Assembly: GCA_027483285.1 (NCBI GenBank)
Contig: JAIXUZ010000134.1
Span: 1-5,271, forward strand
DNA length: 5,271 nt
Reading direction: 5' to 3'
Source: Bacteroidota bacterium
GTDB lineage: Bacteria; Bacteroidota; Bacteroidia; CAMBQF01
This document shows, piece by piece, positions 1 to 5,271 of the stretch. A model generated the notes under the pieces. It made no database searches and was not told where the DNA came from. It saw nothing but the letters and a program-made list of their open reading frames with translations. Both the position numbers and the translations under genes were made by a program. The number at the start of each line of letters is the position of its first letter. Position 1 is the first letter of the stretch.

Positions 1-249
1 AACGTATTTACCCCAAATGGCGACGGATATAACGACTTTTTGGTATTTGCTTACCTGGAACAATTCCCCGGAAGCAAGCTATGGGTATATAACCGATGGG
101 GCAATTTGCTATACAACAGCACCGATTATAAAAACGATTGGGATGGCGATGGAGCTACCGATGGGGTTTACTACTTTATACTCGAGGTAAACCACCCGCA
201 AGGCGTTAAAAAAGAGCATGGCACGGTAACTATATTGGAAGGAAAGTAG
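1..249 (+). CDS. T9SS type B (CHU_C) C-terminal sorting domain of a secreted protein, 5'-truncated
   Basis: This is the last 82 codons of a gene that begins before the window; frame 1 is open from base 1 to the TAG at 247-249. The visible part is almost exactly one gliding-motility-associated C-terminal domain (CHU_C / type B sorting domain). It has the opening motif TPNGDGYND (visible residues 4-12), the central VYNRWGNLLY, then WDGDGATDGVYYFIL, and ends in the strand GTVTILEGK. In Bacteroidota such domains direct large cell-surface or secreted proteins (adhesins, PKD or Ig-like repeat proteins, enzymes) through the outer membrane via the type IX secretion system. The functional N-terminal part is outside the window, so the cargo's role is unknown. 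A TTG codon at 40 could be read as a start, but it lies inside the conserved domain and is not the true start. Domain identity is secure. Confidence 0.93.
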   Translation, partial: NVFTPNGDGYNDFLVFAYLEQFPGSKLWVYNRWGNLLYNSTDYKNDWDGDGATDGVYYFILEVNHPQGVKKEHGTVTILEGK

Positions 250-264
250 GTTATAGGTTATTAA

Positions 265-316
265 CCCCCTCCCCCAGACGACTACGTGTCTGGGTACTCC
301 CCCTTAGCAGGGGGAG
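265..316. repeat. C/G-rich REP-like palindromic intergenic element
   Basis: Two adjacent inverted repeats follow two C-runs (265-269 and 271-275). The first pairs CCCAGAC (273-279) with GTCTGGG (288-294) around an 8-nt loop. The second pairs CTCCCCCT (297-304) with AGGGGGAG (309-316) around TAGC. The upstream C-runs could also pair with the terminal G-run, so alternative folds exist. There is no T-tract after either hairpin, so it does not look like an ordinary terminator. Position (just after a stop codon), base composition unlike its surroundings and paired palindromes resemble the dispersed intergenic repeats common in Bacteroidota genomes. That it is repeated elsewhere is inferred; only one copy is visible here. 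Confidence 0.5.
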
Positions 317-331
317 AGCCTTAAAAAGAAA

Positions 332-370
332 TAAAAAATCCCCGCGCTTAAACAGCGCGGGGATTTTTTA
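332..370. terminator. Strong bidirectional rho-independent terminator
   Basis: A perfect stem pairs 332-347 with 355-370 around the 7-nt loop TTAAACA. The core is CCCCGCGC/GCGCGGGG, flanked by AAAAAA on the left and TTTTTT on the right, so it has a U-tract in either direction. It lies between two convergent genes, 83 nt after the stop of the sorting-domain gene (+) and 18 nt after the stop of the cyclase gene (-), and should end both transcripts. Confidence 0.93.
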
Positions 371-388
371 ATTAATGCTTTATGTAGT

Positions 389-1780
389 TTACGTTTTGCT
401 TTCTACAAAGTACATTTCAATTTCGCCTTTGTTTTTTGCCTCCACTTTGCCGCGGTATACGCAGGCAAACTTATCTTTAACCAAGGCGTAGGTGGTACCC
501 GATATATTGATTTTGCCCTCTTCGCCGCTGCTTTCCATGCGCGAGGCTATGTTCACGGTATCGCCCCAAATATCATAAGCAAACTTGCGAATGCCAACAA
601 TGCCTGCAATAATAGGCCCTGTATGTATACCAATACGTATTTCCCAATACTCCTCTTTGTTCTTTTTACGGTCTTTACGCATTTCCAGCATAAAATCGCG
701 AATTTCTATAGCTGCAGCAACAACAGCTTCCGCATTGTTACTATTAACCGCCGGCACACCCGATGCACACATATACGCATCGCCAATGGTTTTAATTTTC
801 TCTAACCCATGGCGGTCTATAATCTCATCAAACTTGCGGAAACAAAGGTCAATTTCGGCCACCAGCTTATCGGGTGTATAGCTTTCGGCAAAGCTGGTGA
901 AATTTTTAAAATCGGTAAAAAGCACCGTAACCTCAGAATAGTAGCGGGGCGATGCCTTGCCATACTTCTTTAATTCCTCGGCTGTTTCGGCAGGCAGAAT
1001 ATTAAGCAGCAATTCTTCTGAACGTTCTTTTTCAGCAGCAATAATGCGGTTTTTTGCTTCCAGTTCTTCTGCAGTTTTCTGCTTCTCTTTATAGCTACGG
1101 TAAATAAAAAAGGCTATAATACATAGGATAATAAAGGCCGCAATAAATAAGTTGCGTACTACAATCTGGTGTTGAATTTCAATTTCGCTTTCCTGTTCAC
1201 TAAGCTTAATTTTATTTTCTTTAATCTGCAGTTCAAGCCTACTGGTTTCAAGCTCCTTACTAAGTCCAGCATTTTCCTTTTTACTGCTATCAAGCGCACC
1301 ACCCAACTGCTTAAGTTCGCCCTCCTGGTTTAGCAAATCTCTTTCTTTTGCTGAAAGGTCTTTCATTTTGCCCTCCAGCTCCTTATTTTTATTAGCTATT
1401 TCGCCGTTAAGATTGGATATTTGCTTTGAGTCGTCTAGTTTTTGCTTGGTAACGTTGAAGAGATTTTTGTAGTAAGCGGCCTTGTCAGCATCGCCCATGG
1501 CAGAGTGGACTAATGAGAGGTTATAATAACTCATAGCCAAACCCGGAATATAGTTAAGCTGAAGCGCTGCCTTTTGGGCCTGCTCGAAACTTTTTAGTGC
1601 CTTTTTAGGTTTAGATAGAAAATACTCGCGGCCCAGGGTGTTAAGCAAATCAACACGGTGGGTATCGTTGGGTGTTTTGGGCAGCACCCTTTCCAAACTA
1701 TCAACTAAGCGTTTATTTTGCGATACAGCTGGTATGGTAAAGGCAAAAAAAAGTACTATTATGGCAATTGTAAATCTCAT
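389..1780 (-). CDS. Membrane-bound class III adenylate cyclase with periplasmic TPR/coiled-coil sensor region
   Basis: Predicted to make cAMP from ATP. In order (463 aa): signal peptide about 1-20 (ends AVSQ); one or two degenerate TPR-like helical repeats about 40-110; long charged coiled coil about 112-205; one membrane helix about 210-227; a short coiled coil with the LLLNILP cyclase linker (257-263); catalytic domain about 283-460. Metal-binding aspartates are D290 (LFTDF) and D334 (IGDAY). The purine-selecting residues are K330 and D403, the adenylate rather than guanylate pair. Transition-state residues N410 and R414 (NIASR) are present, so one homodimer should be active. Implied topology is periplasmic sensor, cytoplasmic catalysis. 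I chose the ATG at 1780; a TTG at 1789 would add three residues before an already complete signal peptide. No Shine-Dalgarno is visible. It is divergent from the HD hydrolase gene and ends at a strong terminator. Catalytic class is sure; the sensed signal is unknown. Confidence 0.93.
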   Translation of the reverse strand: MRFTIAIIVLFFAFTIPAVSQNKRLVDSLERVLPKTPNDTHRVDLLNTLGREYFLSKPKKALKSFEQAQKAALQLNYIPGLAMSYYNLSLVHSAMGDADKAAYYKNLFNVTKQKLDDSKQISNLNGEIANKNKELEGKMKDLSAKERDLLNQEGELKQLGGALDSSKKENAGLSKELETSRLELQIKENKIKLSEQESEIEIQHQIVVRNLFIAAFIILCIIAFFIYRSYKEKQKTAEELEAKNRIIAAEKERSEELLLNILPAETAEELKKYGKASPRYYSEVTVLFTDFKNFTSFAESYTPDKLVAEIDLCFRKFDEIIDRHGLEKIKTIGDAYMCASGVPAVNSNNAEAVVAAAIEIRDFMLEMRKDRKKNKEEYWEIRIGIHTGPIIAGIVGIRKFAYDIWGDTVNIASRMESSGEEGKINISGTTYALVKDKFACVYRGKVEAKNKGEIEMYFVESKT

Positions 1781-1886
1781 TTTAAGCAAAAATCTGAGAT
1801 GCTAAAGTAAGTAAGGATTTTTGTTTTGTAAGATATTTAGTAATATTCGGTCCTGAAATTGACAGAAAGGTAACAAATAAGATAGT
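1781..1886. other. Divergent intergenic region between cyclase and HD hydrolase genes
   Basis: This AT-rich 106-bp gap must hold promoters for both genes. I find no full Bacteroidota promoter match on either strand. The nearest minus-strand candidate is TACTTTAG (1809-1802), one base off TAnnTTTG, 21 nt before the cyclase ATG, but without a TTG at the expected distance. No clear operator palindrome is visible. Confidence 0.4.
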
Positions 1887-2471
1887 ATGGAGTACCAAAG
1901 GCTGTATGCCGACATGATGTTAAAATTGAAGGAAGGCCTGTCGCCCAACCTTTATTACCATGGGGTACACCATACGCTGGATGTTTTAGCCGCCCTAACT
2001 GAGATATCTAAAAAAGAAAATATAAGCGGCACGCCTTTGCTTTTGCTAAAAACAGCTGCCCTGTTGCACGACTCTGGCTTTACTGAAACTTTTACCGACC
2101 ATGAAGAGGCAGGTTGCCGCATAACGCGTGAAATGCTGCCAACGTATGGCTATTCTGCTAATGATATTGATATTATTTGCGGCATGATAATGTCGACCAA
2201 AATACCGCAAACGCCCGATAATAAACTGGAGGAGATAATATGCGATGCTGACCTTGATTATTTAGGACGGGACGACTTCTACCCAATTTCGCATAGCTTG
2301 TTTAAAGAGCTTGTTTTTAGGGGTGCTATAATTGATGAAAATGAATGGAATAAGTTGCAGGTTAAATTTTTATCGGCACACCATTATTTTACCGGTACCT
2401 GCCAGAACCTCCGCGAGGCTAATAAGCAGCAAAGGATAAAGGAGATTAAGCAGCTCATTCAGAATACATAA
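1887..2471 (+). CDS. HD-superfamily metal-dependent phosphohydrolase
   Basis: A 194-residue soluble, mostly helical protein consisting of a single HD domain. Likely metal ligands are visible: H25/H28/H29 (YHGVHH), the signature H61-D62 (LLHDSGF), H72 in DHEEAG, and D120/D122/D124 (CDADLD). HD enzymes hydrolyse phosphate esters in nucleotides, cyclic nucleotides or (p)ppGpp. No RelA/SpoT synthetase domain, HD-GYP signature or dNTPase-specific region is recognisable, so the substrate cannot be named. An in-frame TAA two codons upstream makes ATG 1887 the first possible start; M10/M11 are weaker alternatives. There is no good Shine-Dalgarno. The gene is divergent from the adenylate cyclase gene and converges on rpe with only 27 bp between stops. 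Being next to a cyclase suggests, but does not show, a role in cyclic-nucleotide turnover. Confidence 0.85.
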   Translation: MEYQRLYADMMLKLKEGLSPNLYYHGVHHTLDVLAALTEISKKENISGTPLLLLKTAALLHDSGFTETFTDHEEAGCRITREMLPTYGYSANDIDIICGMIMSTKIPQTPDNKLEEIICDADLDYLGRDDFYPISHSLFKELVFRGAIIDENEWNKLQVKFLSAHHYFTGTCQNLREANKQQRIKEIKQLIQNT

Positions 2472-2498
2472 TTAGTTCAACGTATCAGAAAACAGATT

Positions 2499-3146
2499 TT
2501 AAATCGCTTTCAGCGATTCTATAGTTGCTGTTGGGTTAGCGGCGGAGAATACATAATTGCCTGCTACAAGCACATCGGCACCGGTGGCAATAAGTTTAGC
2601 GGCGTTGTTGCCATCTACCCCACCATCAATTTCTATAAGGGCTTTAGAACCTGCTCTAAGAATAAGGTCTTTTAGCTTTTCTATTTTACGGTAGGTATTC
2701 TCTATAAATTTTTGCCCGCCAAAACCGGGGTTTACACTCATCATGCAAAACAAATCGGTATCGGCAACAATATCTTCCAACTGGCTAACGGGGGTATGCG
2801 GGTTAACAGCTACACCGGCCTTCATGCCCTCGGCTTTTATGTATTGCAGGGTGCGGTGCAAGTGGTTGCAGGCTTCTATATGTACACTTAAATAATCGGC
2901 ACCGGCATCGGCAAAAGCCTTGATATAACGGTCGGGGTCAACAATCATTAAATGCACATCGAGCGGCTTTGTAGCGTGCTTTTTAATGGCTTTAACCACA
3001 GGGAAACCAAATGATATATTGGGCACAAAAACTCCATCCATAATATCGACATGAAACCAGTCGGCAGCCGATTGGTTAAGCATTTCGCAATCGCGTTGCA
3101 GGTTAGCAAAATCAGCAGAAAGTATGGAAGGCGCAATAATTGCCAT
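2499..3146 (-). CDS. rpe: Ribulose-phosphate 3-epimerase
   Basis: Interconverts D-ribulose 5-phosphate and D-xylulose 5-phosphate in the pentose phosphate pathway, in the cytoplasm. At 215 residues it is a full-length single (beta/alpha)8 barrel. Family motifs are intact: IAPSILSADF (4-13), HVDIMDG (32-38), DVHLM (63-67), VNPGFGGQ (138-145) and EIDGGV (172-177). H32, D34, H65 and D174 match the usual metal ligands, with D34 and D174 as the acid-base pair; GFGGQ and the later AGNYVF (195-200, commonly AGSAVF in relatives) line the phosphate site. The ATG lies only 2 nt after the stop of the TerC-family gene, so the two are surely co-transcribed and probably translationally coupled. No separate promoter is visible in the junction. 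The assignment is close to certain. Confidence 0.97.
   Translation of the reverse strand: MAIIAPSILSADFANLQRDCEMLNQSAADWFHVDIMDGVFVPNISFGFPVVKAIKKHATKPLDVHLMIVDPDRYIKAFADAGADYLSVHIEACNHLHRTLQYIKAEGMKAGVAVNPHTPVSQLEDIVADTDLFCMMSVNPGFGGQKFIENTYRKIEKLKDLILRAGSKALIEIDGGVDGNNAAKLIATGADVLVAGNYVFSAANPTATIESLKAI
2502..2518 (-). terminator. Possible weak terminator hairpin at the 3' end of rpe
   Basis: Read on the minus strand, AATCGCT and AGCGATT form a 7-bp stem with loop GAA inside the last rpe codons, followed by TAAAATCTGTTTT. There is no real U-tract directly after the stem, so it may simply be coding sequence that happens to pair. Confidence 0.25.
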
Positions 3147-3148
3147 TG

Positions 3149-3967
3149 TTATTTCTTTTTATTGAGATTACGTAATTCCGCTTCGGTAAGGCTGGGGTCG
3201 TTGGGATTAGGAAGATGATGTTTTTCGTGCTGGACAAGTACCTTACGCATACGCATATTCAACATTTCTACTACCAAAGAGAAGCCCATAGCAACGTAGA
3301 TATATGTTTTGTCTACATGCACGTGCAATGCCTCTACCACCAAAATAACCCCTATTAAAATTAAGAATGCAAGGGCCAGCATTTTGATAGAAGGGTTGCG
3401 GTTTATAAAGTCGCTAACCTTGCCTGAGAATATCATCATAATAATCATAGAGATGATAACGGCGCCAATCATAATAGGTAAGCCCTGCGCCAAAGGTAAA
3501 TCGCTGCTTACGCCAACGGCTGTTAGTATCGAATCGAACGAGAAGACAATATCAATAAGTACAATTTGAATGATAGCGGCAAACAGGCTACGTTCTTTAA
3601 AATCCTGAGGAGATTCAGGCTTATCAGCCAGCTTCTCAATAATTTCAACAGTAGTTTTATAGATAAGGAATACACCACCTGCAAAAAGAATCAAATCGCG
3701 GCCGGTAACCCCAAAATCGCCAATGCTGAACAGGGCGGCTGTCATGCTGGCAATAAACGAAATACCAGATAACAGGATAACGCGCATAATAAGCGCAAGG
3801 CTTAAGCCCCACATACGTGCGGTGCCCTGCTGGGTGCGCGGCAGTTTGCCTGCAATGATTGAGATAAAGATGATATTATCGATACCTAATACAATTTCTA
3901 AAACAGAAAGAGTAAGAAGGCGTATAAGCCCATCAGCGGTTAAAAGGTGGTCAAAACTGAATTCCAT
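3149..3967 (-). CDS. TerC-family integral membrane protein (putative metal/manganese transporter)
   Basis: A 272-residue inner-membrane protein with about seven hydrophobic helices and the paired TerC signatures: LEIVLGIDNIIF (23-34) and IVLIDIVFSFDSILTAVG (135-152). Acidic residues within membrane segments (E24, D30, D139, D145, E212, E234) are the expected cation-binding positions, and EALHVHVDKTYIYVAM (212-227) is the conserved late motif. A cytoplasmic loop of about 108-127 and a polar tail after about residue 240 are visible. The family includes Alx of E. coli and the Bacillus MeeF/MeeY proteins, tied to manganese export or metalation of exported proteins, and TerC of tellurite operons. 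No other ter genes are near, so a tellurite role is not supported. First gene of a two-gene unit with rpe; a TACCTTTG -7 element lies 17 nt before the ATG. Family is sure, transported ion is inferred. Confidence 0.93.
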   Translation of the reverse strand: MEFSFDHLLTADGLIRLLTLSVLEIVLGIDNIIFISIIAGKLPRTQQGTARMWGLSLALIMRVILLSGISFIASMTAALFSIGDFGVTGRDLILFAGGVFLIYKTTVEIIEKLADKPESPQDFKERSLFAAIIQIVLIDIVFSFDSILTAVGVSSDLPLAQGLPIMIGAVIISMIIMMIFSGKVSDFINRNPSIKMLALAFLILIGVILVVEALHVHVDKTYIYVAMGFSLVVEMLNMRMRKVLVQHEKHHLPNPNDPSLTEAELRNLNKKK

Positions 3968-3984
3968 TAGCTAATTTGAATGGG

Positions 3985-3992
3985 CAAAGGTA
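3985..3992 (-). promoter_or_regulatory. Bacteroidota -7 promoter element for the TerC-rpe operon
   Basis: On the minus strand this reads TACCTTTG, an exact match to TAnnTTTG, with 17 nt between it and the ATG of the TerC-family gene. That is close to the spacing (16 and 19 nt) of the two full promoters elsewhere in the window. There is no TTG at the usual distance; the nearest (4022-4020) is 27 nt away. It is therefore a half-site, either weak or activator-dependent. Confidence 0.5.
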
Positions 3993-4038
3993 GTTATTTT
4001 AGGGGATAGGGTATAGGGCCAATTAAAAAGATAAAGAG

Positions 4039-4599
4039 TTAACGAATGGTATTAACCTGAAAAAAGCTTTGCATTTGGTTAAGCAGGCCTGCGGGTGTAC
4101 CATCAACCAACATTTTATCTTTAGTAGCCAAGCTTAAAAACCCATCGGCTACCATAAAATCAAGAAAAGCATTAAGCTTATCGTAATACCCATCAACATT
4201 AAGCAATGCGCAGGGCTTGTGGTGATACTCCAGCTGCAGCCAGGTATATACTTCAATTATTTCTTCTAAAGTACCTATGCCGCCCGGCATAGCAATAAAA
4301 CCATCGCATAAATCAGCCATAAGGGCTTTACGCTCGTGCATGGTTTCTACAATATGCAGCTGGGTAAGGTTTAAGTGGCCAACCTCGCGTTCCATTAGTT
4401 TTTTGGGGATAACACCAATAGCCTCGCCACCCAGTTTCAGCACCTCATCGGCAATATGGCCCATAAGCCCTATGTTGCCACCGCCATATACAAGGCCTAT
4501 GTTGTTTTGCACCATAAGAGCGGCTAACTCTTCGGCTGCTTTAGCATAGGCAGGATTGCTTCCATAGTTTGAGCCACAAAAAACAGTAATACGTTTCAT
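4039..4599 (-). CDS. LOG-family (TIGR00730) nucleotide 5'-monophosphate phosphoribohydrolase
   Basis: A 186-residue Rossmann-like protein of the 'lysine decarboxylase-like' LOG family. These enzymes cut the N-glycosidic bond of nucleoside 5'-monophosphates, releasing a free base and ribose 5-phosphate; plant LOG activates cytokinins and bacterial relatives act on AMP or cytokinin riboside monophosphates. Key motifs are CGSNYG (8-13), VYGGGNIGLMG (37-47), MHERK (87-91) and PGGIGTLEE (105-113), so catalytic R90 and E113 are in place. Length is normal and it should be cytoplasmic. The old 'lysine decarboxylase' label for this family is a misnomer. Its ATG directly follows the TAA of a small membrane-protein ORF, in the same frame, so expression is probably by translational coupling from the promoter at 4784-4812. 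The preferred nucleotide is not predictable from sequence. Confidence 0.93.
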   Translation of the reverse strand: MKRITVFCGSNYGSNPAYAKAAEELAALMVQNNIGLVYGGGNIGLMGHIADEVLKLGGEAIGVIPKKLMEREVGHLNLTQLHIVETMHERKALMADLCDGFIAMPGGIGTLEEIIEVYTWLQLEYHHKPCALLNVDGYYDKLNAFLDFMVADGFLSLATKDKMLVDGTPAGLLNQMQSFFQVNTIR

Positions 4600-4764
4600 T
4601 TAGTCAATATTGTCTTGTTGTTCATCATCAGTACCCCACCCGTTGTTATTCTTAGATTTTCCACCTTTAAAAAACAACAACCCGGCAACAATTATTACCA
4701 CTATTGCCGTAACCAATGGGTAGGTATCTTTTGCAGATGAAAAAGCGAATATGGATAGCAGCAT
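4600..4764 (-). CDS. 54-residue single-span membrane miniprotein upstream of LOG
   Basis: A complete small ORF, ATG 4764-4762 to TAA 4602-4600, not matched to any family I recognise. It begins MLLSIFAFSSAKDTYPLV and has one strongly hydrophobic segment at about residues 17-32. A basic patch follows (KGGKSK, 33-38), then an Asn-rich link and an acidic tail ending DDEQQDNID. By the positive-inside rule the tail should face the cytoplasm. Support for it being real: an in-frame stop three codons upstream makes this ATG the first start; a full Bacteroidota promoter (TTG-N18-TAGCTTTG) ends 19 nt before it; it fills a gap that would otherwise be an empty leader before LOG; and its composition is that of a membrane protein. 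Its stop abuts the LOG ATG in the same reading frame. Function unknown. Confidence 0.75.
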   Translation of the reverse strand: MLLSIFAFSSAKDTYPLVTAIVVIIVAGLLFFKGGKSKNNNGWGTDDEQQDNID

Positions 4765-4783
4765 AGGGCTTTAAATAATTAGT

Positions 4784-4812
4784 CAAAGCTATAAAATATG
4801 GCCGAGGGGCAA
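4784..4812 (-). promoter_or_regulatory. Bacteroidota housekeeping promoter for the miniprotein-LOG operon
   Basis: Minus strand: TTG (4812-4810), 18-nt spacer, TAGCTTTG (4791-4784), an exact TAnnTTTG. The ATG of the miniprotein starts 19 nt beyond it, implying a leader of only about a dozen bases. It is back-to-back with the promoter of the reductase gene. Confidence 0.75.
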
Positions 4813-4832
4813 TAAAACATTTTGGCTTAACA

Positions 4833-4860
4833 TTGATTATGTAAAACTCTATTACATTTG
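4833..4860 (+). promoter_or_regulatory. Bacteroidota housekeeping promoter for the F420-reductase-like gene
   Basis: Plus strand: TTG (4833-4835), 17-nt spacer, TACATTTG (4853-4860), an exact TAnnTTTG. The ATG at 4877 is 16 nt downstream, so the mRNA leader would be about 10 nt, with no room for a conventional Shine-Dalgarno; the leader is A-rich, as is usual in Bacteroidota. Confidence 0.75.
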
Positions 4861-4876
4861 TTAAAACACTAAAACA

Positions 4877-5271
4877 ATGAACAAAAACATAGGCATATTA
4901 GGGTCGGGCGCTGTGGCAAAGGCTCTCGGTGCAGGCTTTTTAAAGCACGGTTACAACGTAATGCTGGGCACTACCAACCCCGCTAAACTTAGTGAGTGGA
5001 AGGAGAAAAACCCCGCTGCCCAGATTGGCAGTTTTGAAGACACCGCTAAGTTTGGAGGTATTGTAGTTATAGCCGTTAAAGGCCACGCTGCAATAGACGT
5101 TGTTAAAACGGCAGGCATTGCTAACCTTGCAGGCAAAACGGTTATAGACACCACAAACCCGATAGACGAAACCAAGCCACCGGTAAACGGGGTGCTTAAC
5201 TACTTTACAACGGATAAATCGCTGCTGGAATTGCTGCAAGAAGCAGCACCTGCGGCGCACCTGGTAAAGGC
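4877..5271 (+). CDS. NADPH-dependent F420-reductase-like Rossmann oxidoreductase, 3'-truncated
   Basis: The first 131 codons of a gene that runs off the right edge. The N-terminus is a dinucleotide-binding Rossmann fold: IGILGSGAVAKALGAGF (5-21) carries the GxGxxA loop, and GTTNPAKL (31-38) after the second strand is the usual site for the NADPH 2'-phosphate. VVIAVKGHA (63-71) and VIDTTNPID (89-97) are typical of the F420_oxidored (PF03807) family, which also contains pyrroline-5-carboxylate reductase N-domains. Bacterial members are routinely annotated 'NADPH-dependent F420 reductase', but most Bacteroidota are not known to make F420, so the true substrate is probably something else. The ATG at 4877 is supported by a well-placed promoter and begins just before the first strand. 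The substrate-binding end is outside the window. Confidence 0.88.
   Translation, partial: MNKNIGILGSGAVAKALGAGFLKHGYNVMLGTTNPAKLSEWKEKNPAAQIGSFEDTAKFGGIVVIAVKGHAAIDVVKTAGIANLAGKTVIDTTNPIDETKPPVNGVLNYFTTDKSLLELLQEAAPAAHLVK

Noticed and set aside
585..881. Open frames on the opposite strand of the cyclase gene, and similar ones opposite the TerC, LOG and reductase genes
   Set aside because: They lie antisense within well-supported conserved genes, have no recognisable motifs and no promoters; they are shadows.
1787..1789. TTG as the start of the cyclase gene
   Set aside because: The ATG nine bases downstream already begins a complete signal peptide and is the more usual start codon.
1802..1809. 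TACTTTAG on the minus strand as the cyclase promoter
   Set aside because: It has one mismatch to TAnnTTTG and no TTG at the proper distance, so it is mentioned only in the spacer entry.
1859..1864. TTGACA, a perfect sigma-70 type -35 box before the HD gene
   Set aside because: A -10 box 17 nt later would fall on the start codon itself, and Bacteroidota do not normally use this consensus.
3149..3967. Tellurite-resistance operon
   Set aside because: Only the TerC-family gene is present, with no terZ/D/E or other ter genes; the family is widespread outside tellurite loci.
4002..4018. G-quadruplex
   Set aside because: Only three G-runs of three or more lie close together; the next (3982-3984) is 17 nt away.

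Overview
The window looks chromosomal and comes from a member of the Bacteroidota, probably a Sphingobacteriia- or Chitinophagia-type organism (the class is a guess). Three things point there: a C-terminal type IX secretion sorting domain of the gliding-motility (CHU_C) type at the left edge, near-absence of Shine-Dalgarno sequences, and promoters of the Bacteroidota pattern (TTG, 17-18 nt, TAnnTTTG). All genes look like core or housekeeping-type genes. There is no mobile element, CRISPR array, tRNA or rRNA, and no gap between genes exceeds 140 bp.

Layout, left to right: (1) the 3' end of a large secreted T9SS cargo gene (+, 1-249). (2) A short spacer with a C/G-rich REP-like repeat (265-316) and a strong bidirectional terminator (332-370), shared with the convergent gene. 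(3) A membrane-bound class III nucleotide cyclase (-, 389-1780) with a predicted periplasmic TPR/coiled-coil region; its key residues are those of an adenylate cyclase. (4) Divergent from it, an HD-superfamily phosphohydrolase (+, 1887-2471). (5) A two-gene unit on the minus strand, TerC-family membrane protein then ribulose-phosphate 3-epimerase (3967 down to 2499), separated by 2 nt. (6) Another two-gene minus-strand unit: an unlisted 54-residue membrane miniprotein (4764-4600) whose stop codon abuts, in the same frame, the ATG of a LOG-family nucleotide phosphoribohydrolase (4599-4039). (7) Divergent from that, the 5' part of an NADPH-dependent F420-reductase-like Rossmann protein (+, 4877 to the window end).

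The best non-obvious signals are the miniprotein joined to LOG and the back-to-back consensus promoters between it and the reductase gene (4784-4860). The divergent cyclase/HD hydrolase pair could be a make-and-break nucleotide signalling module, and the TerC-rpe operon could link manganese handling to a metal-dependent enzyme. Both functional links are inferences from gene order. I see no clear evidence of a wholly new multi-gene system.
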